Assembly (NCBI GenBank): GCA_000310025.1
Contig: FN649741.1
Coordinates: forward strand, 1,193,228-1,209,183
Source: Ectocarpus siliculosus
Lineage: Eukaryota; Sar; Phaeophyceae; Ectocarpales; Ectocarpaceae
DNA length: 15,956 bases
Direction: 5' to 3'
The position numbers and the translations under genes were made by a program. Within the stretch, counting starts at the first letter, position 1, and each line of letters opens with the position of its first letter. The notes beneath the pieces were generated by a model. It was given only the letters and a program-made list of their open reading frames with translations. It was not told the DNA's origin and made no database searches. This document shows, piece by piece, positions 7,845 through 15,956 of the stretch.

Positions 7845-9763
7845 AGCGAGCAAATACCGGGCCGGGCAAGCGTGGCGTTTGTGTGTGTGTGTATGTGTGT
7901 GTGTTTATTTTTTATTTTTTGCGGTCCAGATTTCTGTGTTTCGGAGGGGGCGTTAGGATGGGAGAAGCCGCGAGGACGGGGGTACGGTGTGGCGTTGTTT
8001 TTGCTTCACGCAGTGCTGCTCGGTTGCAGCTTGATGTGGGCGGGAGCCCGCGATGTACAAACAGTTTGGCGAACAAGAAGTAACCGTGTCCTTGACGGCA
8101 AGCGAACTCAGCTCGAAGAAGGTCGAGATTGAAACGTTGTTTTGTTCAGCACTTGTGCGTGTTTCATCAATGGCGTTGTGCGTGTGTGTGGAGTTTTAGG
8201 TTTGTTTTAGTTGTATTTTGGAAGGCTCCACCGATGGTTGTCTCGCCGTGTTGAAGCCTTGCAGTACCATGGCTTTTTATCTGCCCGAAACGCGGCGGGC
8301 TGTCTTGTTTGTTTTACACCTCCAAAAAGGCCGGAGATGTGTGCTTGAGAGAAGTGGTTTGATAAGCGTGGACGAGGTGGTACATACGGCCTTTGACGGG
8401 GCCTAGGTCTCTGCCCCCATTGCTTAAAAAAAGTGTCCTCCGGTCGTCAAGTGTGATGTTCAAGATGCGTGGGATGCGCCAGTCTCTTTTCGGAAGCCCT
8501 CTTGGGACTCCTCTTTTGGCTGCGTTTCAGCTGCTCCGTTCCCACCACATAGTACGAGACGCGGCTGTGGAGATAACGATTGCTTGCTGTTGCCGTTTGA
8601 TCGGAGCGGGAGGCTGTCGCGTGTCGTTTTTGAGCGATACCAGCCAACCCCGAATGTCACTCCTGGCGCTATGCGCCCTTTGCGTTTGTGTGTGTCTGCC
8701 CACGACGTGCCGACCTACAAGTTACCGATGGTTTGAGAGCCTCGGCATTGAGGGACTAGGAGCCGTGGAGCGACCAAGTGTGTATCGCCCCCAGGCGCGA
8801 TGGTGTTTCGCTCTGTGGAAGGCGTGTCGTCGGGCGGGCTGTTTGTTGTCTGTTCATTTTTGTTTGGGGGGAAAGGAGCGGCAGGGTTAGAGGCACCACT
8901 GGGTCGGTATGGCGTTGGCTTGTTATTTTCTGGCGCGGCTGTGTTAGCTAGAGCTAGAGCTGCTAGGTCATCGCGTGGTTGTTGATGGTAGGCGTAGGCT
9001 CTGGATCGCTTTTACTACGTGGACGGTGAATGCAGCAGACCGGAGGGCGGGCGGACCTGTGTGCTGATCGTCGTGTTCCTGTGTGGTGTTTCACCCGGCA
9101 ATGTTCCGATTCTTTTCCGTTTTTTTCGGTGTGAAGATTGTGCACGGTGCCTTCGTGTATGTTGGCCCAAATGTAATACCATTAGTAGTTGTTCGACGAC
9201 GATCTAGTGTTCTAATAACAGTATCATCGGATGTGGTGGAAGGCTAAGGCTGGCTTGGTCTACTCAGTGAGGTGACCCTGGGTCTTGTAGTTGCACGCAC
9301 CCGTATTGATGCTGCTCTGAACCATCGTTTTTTTCGCGCGGCAATATTGCGCAGTCGGTCTTTGTGCAAGTCCTCACAAGCGAGCTAGAGGCGTGCATCA
9401 TAGGGCATCCCAGCAAGGGAAAGGTCGGGCTTCAAATGTGCTGAAGGACCAGACTCATCTGCTACCAACCCCGCGCCAAAAACGCCTCGAGAGTTGGATT
9501 TTTTCAGATTGGTTGTTGTTTACACCGCGGGGCGCGAGTCTACGTACGTACGCAGGCGCCCGGGAGGAGAGGCGAGAGCACTACGTATTATATGCTGCTA
9601 CCATCTTCTCCTTTCTCTATGTACCCCCGCCAAACGAGAACTAAATTGACGTTGCGCCCGCACACGTCTGTAGACTAGCAGACTGGATGAGCCCGCCGCT
9701 TTCGACACGAGGGACTGCCTCTTGAATCGGCGCACCGCCCTGTCCGCTGGAGGTATCACTTAG
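7845..9763. other. Convergent intergenic region, probably two 3' UTRs
   Basis: The kinase stop (7844, plus) and the tetraspanin stop (9764, minus) face each other across 1.9 kb. The left half is markedly T/G-rich on the plus strand, with a TG repeat at 7880-7905, as expected for a long 3' UTR. ORFs here are short and motif-free. No clear AATAAA signal was recognised near either end, so the cleavage sites cannot be placed. Confidence 0.55.
7880..7905 (+). repeat. TG-dinucleotide microsatellite in the kinase 3' region
   Basis: A (GT)n tract interrupted by one GTAT, directly followed by a T-rich stretch, starts 36 bases after the kinase stop codon. It is likely transcribed in the 3' UTR. Confidence 0.85.
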
Positions 9764-12700
9764 TTACATTGGTATGATCTTTCCCTCGTTGACTCCCGGC
9801 ATCTTCCCCATGATGAGCACCCCGAGCGGATCCAGCGTTGCGGCGGGCCCTCCCTCTCGCCCCGCGCGCTTTGACTTGGTCCCCTTGTTCTCGCCGAGGA
9901 GATCCTTGTTCTTGAATGGGTCCCACGGGACGTGGCTACGACGAGAGGCGCGCAAGAAAGTTTCCGCAGTTCTCAAACGAAACGTGATGTTCAAGGCATG
10001 TGCGACCATAGGTCCCGCGGGCAAAGGCGCACATAGCGGGCGGTAGAGGCGACAAGGTTTCCCCGGTCATGGTGATGATGCATTTGCTGCGGTGTACCAT
10101 ACTTCTGCAAGCACAGTCCATCACATATGTTCGCAGCTGGAATACTTTCGTCGAAGGACCTTACCTGTCGACGTGGTCTGGCATGGAGTCGTCGTATGCC
10201 CTCTTCCAGAACATGCAGCATCCCGACAGCATCGACGCGAACATGAGGGCGGACAGACCCATGATGAAGAAGGCGTGGACAATCACCTGCTCGTTTTTTC
10301 CAAAGGTTGTGTGAGAACAACGATGATTTCATCGGCTTCAAGGAAGTCGACGGCGCGGCGAAGTACTTGTAGGACTTCTTCTGCAGCCAAAAATCGCACG
10401 TATTTAATCAAGAACGTCCCGCAGAGACCAGAATGATCGCACGCCTTGTTAACTTTCGTCGCCCGACTGACAAAGCACACTTAATCACCTAGATCCCCTG
10501 CGGTCGCGAAATCGACTCATCCTCCATCGCGAGGCGTGCTTGCACTTCCAAACGATCGTGCTGCTGCTGGTGCGTATCGAATATGTCCACCCATATCGAA
10601 TATTTCCACCCCCCCAATGGTGTGCGAGCATGCTCGATTTATCTCGACGAACCTTGTTGGTCATGTGCATCTCAAGCTCGAACGCGCACCCCCTCGCGCC
10701 TTCTAAGACGTCCACATCGATGTCCATGCATTGGCCCATCGGATAGTCGTACTTGCACCCGCCAATCTCAAGAAATACCGCCGTTTCGTCCACATATTGG
10801 GAGCAAAAATAATTCGAATCGTACCAATCATCCTGGGATGTGGACGTTTGAGACGGAGGGAGGGGGGGAGACAAGCACGGGTGCTGACCTCTTGATGGTG
10901 CAAGGGCGAGGGCGAGGAATTTGCTGGTTGGCACCAAAATCGGAAGACATGCGTTGACACGATAGACGTTCTCTTGATGCGGCTGTTTCAGCAACAAAGG
11001 AGGCAGAATTGCGGCCATAGCCAAAACTGACAACACAATTGCTGTACAGACACCAAAGATAGACAGCCGTTACCGCTCCTCTTTCTCACCTCTGCGCCGC
11101 AAACGTATCTCCTATCTGTGCCGAACCCGACCTGGTTCTCACTGAAATAGCTCGGAAAGTCTCGAGCATCCCCCTGCGACAGCAATCAGTCCCCGCAGAC
11201 ACCAGCGCGAGTTTTGTGTTTTTGCTCAAAATCATGTGGTGTCTCGTAGCCCTCAAGTAAGGTACGCTGTCGTGGCGTCGAAGCACAAAGTATGCTCGCC
11301 CCTGTACACCCATGTGAGACGGGTCGACCAAGAGAAGATACATTCGCAATAAGAACTCGTTGGGCAACCCTCCAAGGAAAACAGTAGCCTCCCTGTCGCT
11401 TCCGAAGCGAAGAGACCTTCTTGGCCTCGACACAGACGCGTCCGAACGGTGAATTCCGTCGTCTGGAACGTAAGGTTTGCATGTGACACGACATCCGTTT
11501 CTCACACACACGTTCACGTTGTCTGTCTTGTCGTTGTTCACTTCCAAAGGGAAACGTCGTTGCCACCTGAAACCTAGACCAATAGTAACCGCTGGCGCGC
11601 CTCCGAGCCCCCCCCCGCGTGCGCCTCACGCAACGTCATAGTGTGATTCGCGCTCGGCCAAAAAACTCGCCTCGTCTGCGATAAACCCGACGTTGCTCCG
11701 TGCTGACTTTGAAGAAGTAAGACGGTTTGAATGAAACACGACCCCCTCCGCACCACGAACAGGCGCAGCAGCGACCACAATCCGCCGCGCTGCGGACAGA
11801 CAAAAGGAAGAGGCCTTCATCAAGCACCATCTCACCGTGCACCGCGTTGGCGGCCCGAAGCCACAGCACACCCCGTCCTGCTCGATCGTGACCAGCCTCT
11901 GGTAGTACTTGGTGTAGTCGAGGGACAGGTAGACGTAGGACCTCCACACCAGCATCATGCCAGCGTAACGGTCGGAACGAATGTATCCCAGACAATCGTC
12001 CGGAGAGTTCACCACGGGCTCCTGTCGTGTGTTGATGATGTAAGGCCGGCGGCAATTTCGTTAGCTCTAGGCCGGGCAGGCAGACAGGCAGCGTGCCTTG
12101 ACAGCGAGGCCGGGGTTTGCGTTGAGGCCGTCATGAGACGTGTGTCGCACCCTCACTCATTCAATGCACGACACATGCAGAGAAAAAACGGACCGGCCTG
12201 TGTGCTCCTTCGCTGTCGCGATCGGCGGTGTTTAAACAAGATACGGATCGTGTGCAAGCGCCTAGATTCTTCTGATATGGGAGACGATTGGCAAGCCCCA
12301 AATATCCAACGTTTCCACCAGAAACACCAACAGAAAAGACAATAAATGTTGACGTTCAGAACGACTGCGTGTCAAGAATTCTCGAGAAAGAACCTACTCA
12401 AGAAAATGTATGTATCGAGATCTGCAAGCCATGCGGTAGGTACATGTTGCGTTGAGACTGCAGTCCAGCATACCAGAATTGATCGAACTCCGACAGATTT
12501 TGTCATCACGTGCGCTGGCCTATTGCCAACGCTACAACGCTACATGCATCGTTGTATCTACGTAAATGGGGATGCTCTGAACAGGCACCGTCTGTACCTT
12601 GAGAAGGCAGTCTAGTTGGAAAGATTCATCGTACTCCGGCAGGGTTCGCGAGTACATGGTGCCCCCAAGTGTAAGCTGGATGCCCGCGAGGAAAAAGTCC

Positions 12701-13366
12701 AGTAGCAACGCCTGACGTTTCGACAATGGTCCACGAAAGTTAAGACGCAACGTATCAGGAACTCGTCTGAAGAATAACTTGCAGGCGAGAAAGGATGGCA
12801 TGTATGTCTGCACATGCGAATATCACCAGCCTACAGCCACGTTTGGAGACAGCTTGAACGGACCACCCCCCACTGTCAACATCAATAGTGCAACTTCTGA
12901 CGCGTCCCCGTCAGGGCCGGCTATTTACATAACAACGTTGCTTGTTTGGAAAATAGTACGTTCTCCGAGGAGCCCATCGTTCGTTAGTTTTTTTTCATCA
13001 TCTCCAGTATTTACGGTTGCTCGCGGTTTCTACCTCTACTGCTGTACTGTAAGGCGGTGTAGTGCTTCTCTAATTGAAGAGTTCCGGTCCGGGATCGCAT
13101 ATATTGCATGGTAGATTAAACCTCACCGCCAATATAATGCATTTGTTGTGCCGCTTCATGCCGGCATGCATAAGGGTGGCCGAGCCAAAGTTCCAAAAGC
13201 AGCAAAGTATGAGAAACACGCCAATCGCTGTCATGCCTCGCCCGAACCCTTGCGCAAGGTGGATGTTGCCCGCTATGATGCATCCCGCAATAAACAGGTA
13301 CAGCGATGCCAGGTAGCGAATGGGGTAGAGCGCCTTGGAGAAGAGCTCAAGGTTCTGGTTTGTGCA
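9764..13366 (-). CDS. Tetraspanin-like four-helix membrane protein, six exons, 5' end missing
   Basis: Minus-strand exons are 13366-13127, 12711-12598, 12021-11836, 10832-10653, 10286-10165 and 9935-9764, with phases 0,0,0,0,2 agreeing throughout. They give 337 residues without the true N-terminus. Hydrophobic helices are YLASLYLFIAGCIIAG (TM1), GMTAIGVFLILCCFW (TM2), IILAALLLDFFLAGIQL (TM3, spanning an exon junction) and VIVHAFFIMGLSALMF (TM4, followed by SGCCMFW). Between TM3 and TM4 is a loop of about 140 residues with the tetraspanin hallmark CCG (VCCGFGPP) and further cysteines (DDC, TRC, YFC, GGC, GQC, RGC) suited to disulfides. Tetraspanins organise membrane microdomains and partner proteins. 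The cytosolic tail is about 70 residues and rich in Lys. The spacer between TM1 and TM2 is short for the family. The donor of exon 10832-10653 is GTTCGT, which is atypical. The first coding exon upstream of 13366 was not found, and an extra loop exon may hide in the 1-kb intron 10833-11835. Confidence 0.72.
10165..10286 (-). CDS. Tetraspanin-like exon encoding the fourth transmembrane helix
   Basis: The exon starts VIVHAFFIMG directly after AG and ends ...DHVD plus AG at a consensus donor (GTAAGG). The last two bases join C of the final exon to form Ser, followed by HVPWDPF. Cysteines in SGCCMFW at the inner face are typical palmitoylation positions in tetraspanins. The acceptor lacks a strong pyrimidine tract. 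Confidence 0.72.
10574..10611. repeat. 19-bp tandem duplication in a tetraspanin intron
   Basis: Two adjacent 19-base units (GTATCGAATATGTCCACCC and ATATCGAATATTTCCACCC) differ at two positions. They lie in the intron between the last loop exon and the TM4 exon, about 40 bases after the atypical donor. Confidence 0.8.
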
Positions 13367-14342
13367 CTGAGGGCACCCGGCAACAGAGTCGTACAACGAG
13401 CAAACGAAAGTGCTTGTGTATCATGCCATTTCTACAATGTATCAATGTATCAATGGTAAAAGGGTAGCGTCTCTCCTGGAACTTGCAAATAATTGGTATG
13501 TGATGGTACATGGTGCGCATCACTGTTGGGCTATGTAAGTCTCGCCGCATGCGCCTGTCAATTCTCTCGATCCTTGAGGGCTACAGGAGACATGATCTTA
13601 CCATATGCTTCACTATACTTTTAGATGCGTTGCAAAGGGGCGGGCGTTGGATAGCACGTGATACGGACGATCAGGGTATATGTTGTTTAATTTTTAAAGC
13701 TGACGGTTTGAAATCATATCGAGATGGATCCGATCTTTTCACAACTGCCACCAGGCACTACGGAACCAGCCAAAAACACACACAAGAACACACACAAAAA
13801 CACGGGAACACCAGACACTGCGTCGTTGTCTTGCACCCCCAGTGTGTCTCACCATCTTTTCATCCTTGGGACAGGGATCCAAGCGTGGGAACTACGAAGT
13901 GCCTTTTAATCTCTCTTGCTTCTGGGAAAGATCGATGGTCGGGATGTCGGGATGTCAGACATGCACACAAATAAAATGTAACCGTCAGAGAGTTGGTTCT
14001 TGGTTCTTGGCCGCGGGGGGATACGCTGCCCCAGGTCATGTGACGTTCATCTCATCTGTCGACCCCCTACTCGATCGGGGCGCGGGCCACGCGCTCAAGG
14101 CAACGCCCTGAGCCCACACAACCAAACAACGAGCACACACACACGGAAGCAGCACTGTTTTGCTGTGGAGAGGCGGGGAGAGAACCGGCAGCCCAGATTG
14201 CTCGTGATTGCTAGAGGAGGTCTCCGTATTTGAGCGGGGCTTATTCTGGACGTTGGGTGTTTGCGAGTGGGCTTGGAGCGAGATAGCCGCAGAGGGATTC
14301 AGGATTGGCGCTTTGCTTGAACCTGTGGGTGCGGGAGCCACC
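13367..14342. promoter_or_regulatory. Head-to-head intergenic region with a likely bidirectional promoter
   Basis: The tetraspanin-like gene reads left and the karyopherin-like gene reads right from this ~1-kb stretch, which must also contain the missing 5' exon(s) of the former. A/C-rich repeats (CACACA near 13776-13797 and 14133-14142) are present. No TATA box or other core element was recognised. Possible minus-strand donors are at about 13598 (ATG/GTAAGA) and 13851 (ATG/GTGAGA), but neither gives a convincing first exon. Confidence 0.4.
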
Positions 14343-14346
14343 ATGT
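14337..14346 (+). promoter_or_regulatory. Optimal Kozak context at the start codon (GCCACCATGT)
   Basis: GCCACC directly precedes ATG, the strongest known eukaryotic translation-initiation context. It is the main reason to place the start of the right-hand gene at 14343. Confidence 0.7.
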
Positions 14347-14716
14347 CCGACGAAGCCGCACAGATCAATGTCTTGAGGCAAGCCCTCGCGGCCACCCAGT
14401 CCACGGATGCCGACCAGCGAAAGCAAGGTGATTTATTTATCCACGAAAAGGCGTAGAGGACATGACTGTCGGACAGGCGCGCTATCGCCGTTGATGCCGG
14501 CCACGGTGGTATTACTGCTGTAGCTTCGTTGCCTTTGGCTTGGCGATGGCCTGATTACACTTCCAGTAGCCTTGATCCAGTGGCTCAATCGTGACGGAGT
14601 TGCTTTGCTATGATCGTTTTTAATGCGCAGCAACTGCTGTAAAGGAAGTGGCGGGGAATGGATGCCCACCCAGGACTATCATGTTTTTTGAACAGAACCT
14701 GCGGTCGCACCAGTGG
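14343..14716 (+). CDS. N-terminal exons 1-2 of a possible importin-beta/exportin family protein
   Basis: Exon 1 (14343-14427) encodes MSDEAAQINVLRQALAATQS followed by TDADQRKQ, and ends at donor G/GTGATT. Exon 2 (14631-14716) follows TTTTTAATGCGCAG, completes an Ala codon and encodes ATAVKEVAGNGC, then FFEQNLRSHQW before donor GTAAAT. The spliced 57 residues are in phase. The pattern of a short amphipathic helix, (D)xxxRKQA, and then a second helix ending in a Trp is like the first HEAT repeat of nuclear transport receptors, which carry cargo through nuclear pores under Ran control. FF...LRSHQW recalls exportin N-termini but is too short to assign. A next exon could start at 14767 (after CTTACCCAATAG) or at 14932 (45 nt, donor GTAAGT), but I could not build a chain that stays in frame. 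The gene would continue past the window. Confidence 0.42.
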
Positions 14717-14902
14717 GTAAATCACCAACGTGATTGCGTGCATTTTCACCTCCGCTTACCCAATAGGTCAGGTGGCGTGGGATGCCCCCCACTTTGGTCA
14801 GCGATGCGCCTGAACAGCGTAAATACGCAAGGGAATGAAAAGTACGCCTAATGATACCGCTGGGCGGCCTATCTATTTTTTGGACTATGACGTTAGACAA
14901 CA

Positions 14903-14914
14903 CCCCCCCCCCCC
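14903..14914 (+). repeat. Poly-C tract of 12
   Basis: A 12-base C homopolymer upstream of the candidate acceptor at 14930-14931, where it could serve as the pyrimidine tract. Confidence 0.9.
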
Positions 14915-15693
14915 ATCTCGCTACGTTCAAGGCCTTTCGAGGAGAATATATCAAAAGCACAATTGGTCTATATGAAGTAAGTTCGTTCCTTGACATCAGT
15001 GGGCGACGGCGTAACGATGGTTTATTTTGTCTGGACAATTTCTCGTCACATGTTGACTTCTGTTATTTTTTGCTCACGGTGCAACACTTTCGTACTTAGC
15101 ATACGGATGTTTTTCCCCTCAAAATCGTACGGGCCAAAACGCCAATACCGATCGAACGAATCCACCACAGGTGCGGGAATCACGAAGTTTTCGCATTCCC
15201 CTATTTGGGTATGCTTTCAGGTCACCCGAACGAAAACGCCATACGAGGATTGTGGGAACATTCTCAAGAAGCGACGCAGATCAGAACTCTTTTTTTGTGT
15301 CACAACAAATGCTTCCTGTGTAAACATTAACATTGCTGTGCGTGTACAGACGGGAAAAGTTTGCCGGAGGCGAAATCTCAAAAGCGCACGGTTGAAAGTC
15401 CAAGGACTACCCCGCTGTGGCGAAGAACGGCATCCTCCGCCTCCTCACGTCATCCATTTTGTTTGCTTGTTACAGGCATGGAGCAATCCAATGTTATCTG
15501 CTCCGATCCTATCATATGCAGTCTCGTCAAGAGGTCTCGTCGATCCCAAAGCCTGTGCATTGCCTCCTTTGCTATGAAATACCTACCAATCACATGTGCG
15601 TCTTTGCAAAAGCCTCAAGGAAAGCAATCACGTGCAGGATTAGAACATGCTTCGACGAGGTGACTGCAACCTGCCAGAACCCTTCATCCCCTG

Positions 15694-15710
15694 CCCCCCC
15701 CCCCCCCCCC
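15694..15710 (+). repeat. Poly-C tract of 17
   Basis: An uninterrupted C run of 17 bases. Its length may be mis-sequenced. It disrupts any ORF read through this area. Confidence 0.9.
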
Positions 15711-15750
15711 ATCCCCGCGCGCACGCACGTCTCAACCAAATCCCAGCCCA

Positions 15751-15956
15751 AACTTTCTTGAAAAACATGGGGCAACAGCCCACGTACCCCCCGCGGTTGG
15801 TGGGGGTGAAAAAAGCGCACTGCGCAAGAACCACCCTCCAAGAAAAAAACATGCGCACCCTCCGGGCCCTAATGTTCAAAAACCTCCTCAAAGAAAAATG
15901 GGCCCCCGAAGTAAGTCGGGGGGGGGGGGCCCCCCCAGGGTCCAAAGGGGGGGGGG
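15751..15956. other. Homopolymer-rich window end, possibly low-quality sequence
   Basis: Runs of A, C and G of four to thirteen bases become very dense from about 15770, ending in adjoining poly-G and poly-C blocks and a final poly-G. This differs from the rest of the window and resembles the error-prone end of an assembled contig. No gene can be supported here. Confidence 0.5.

Larger units (their letters stand above)
14717..15750 (+). other. Probable intronic sequence with candidate downstream exons
   Basis: Good splice sites on the plus strand suggest the right-hand gene continues. Acceptors are at 14765-14766 (pyrimidine-rich, AATAG), 14930-14931 after a poly-C tract, 15219-15220 (ATGCTTTCAG) and 15474-15475 (GCTTGTTACAG). 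A perfect donor, GTAAGT, is at 14977, and a donor-like GTGACT is at 15660. The frames between them are open, but none gives a recognisable protein, so the exons are left unassigned. Confidence 0.35.

Noticed and set aside
7182-7853. 223-codon ORF on the minus strand opposite the kinase
   Set aside because: Antisense shadow of kinase exon 4; repetitive composition and no motif.
7235-8083. 282-codon ORF on the plus strand, overlapping the kinase in another frame
   Set aside because: It is Pro/Arg/Gly-rich and low in complexity, caused by the GC-rich third positions of kinase exon 4, and it has no domain.
8393-8890. 165-codon ORF on the plus strand after the kinase
   Set aside because: It falls in the T/G-rich 3' region, with Cys/Val-rich chance composition and no motif.
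10283-10480. Minus-strand ORF including AAEEVLQVLRRAVDFLEADE
   Set aside because: It looks exon-like, but the plus strand here is open too (DDFIGFKEVDGAAKYL). It would break the frame between the last loop exon and TM4, so it was left as intron. A transcript could reverse this.
13347-13550. Minus-strand ORF upstream of the tetraspanin-like exon as its N-terminus
   Set aside because: Its reading frame differs from that of TM1. The pyrimidine-rich stretch before CCCTCAG at 13367-13373 fits an intron end better.
14036-14404. 122-codon ORF on the minus strand
   Set aside because: Considered as the missing tetraspanin first exon, but it is antisense to the karyopherin-like exon 1 and 5' UTR and gives no in-phase donor to the exon at 13366.

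Overview
This window looks like nuclear DNA of an intron-rich eukaryote with balanced to GC-rich composition. The genes only make sense when ORF pieces are joined across GT-AG introns of roughly 70-1000 bases. Neighbouring genes alternate strands (-, +, -, +), exons are short, and long T/G-rich non-coding stretches follow stop codons. That architecture fits a stramenopile and is most like a brown alga (Ectocarpus-type). This is an inference from architecture, not a sequence match. No rRNA, tRNA, CRISPR or bacterial-style operon was recognised.

Layout from left to right. (1) 363-2273, minus strand: a four-exon gene for a small twin-CX9C (CHCH-like) protein, whose first intron appears to be of the rare GC-AG class. 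A 75-base hairpin lies just beyond its 3' end. (2) 2274-5325: no confident gene. This stretch carries a 108-bp duplicated segment and a cluster of fold-back (MITE-like) elements. (3) 5326-7844, plus strand: a four-exon serine/threonine kinase of CaMK/CDPK type with every catalytic motif intact and a basic, hydrophobic C-terminal tail. Its first intron contains a 61/60-bp tandem duplication. (4) 7845-9763: the space between two converging genes, T/G-rich and probably mostly 3' UTR. (5) 9764-13366, minus strand: six exons of a tetraspanin-like four-helix membrane protein with the CCG signature in its large loop; the first coding exon was not found. (6) 13367-14342: a head-to-head intergenic region, probably a shared promoter. 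(7) From 14343, plus strand: the first two exons of a gene whose N-terminus resembles the importin-beta/exportin family, starting in an optimal Kozak context; later exons are uncertain. The last ~200 bases and the first 34 bases are homopolymer-rich and may be contig-end sequence of low quality.

The genes do not form an obvious pathway: a probable mitochondrial protein, a signalling kinase, a membrane organiser and a possible nuclear transport receptor. The exon models were built by hand from splice motifs, reading-phase agreement and protein family motifs. The phase agreement across every junction is the strongest support. The most unusual items are the GC-AG intron in the twin-CX9C gene, the fold-back cluster, the 108-bp exon-like duplication and the hairpin at 159-233.
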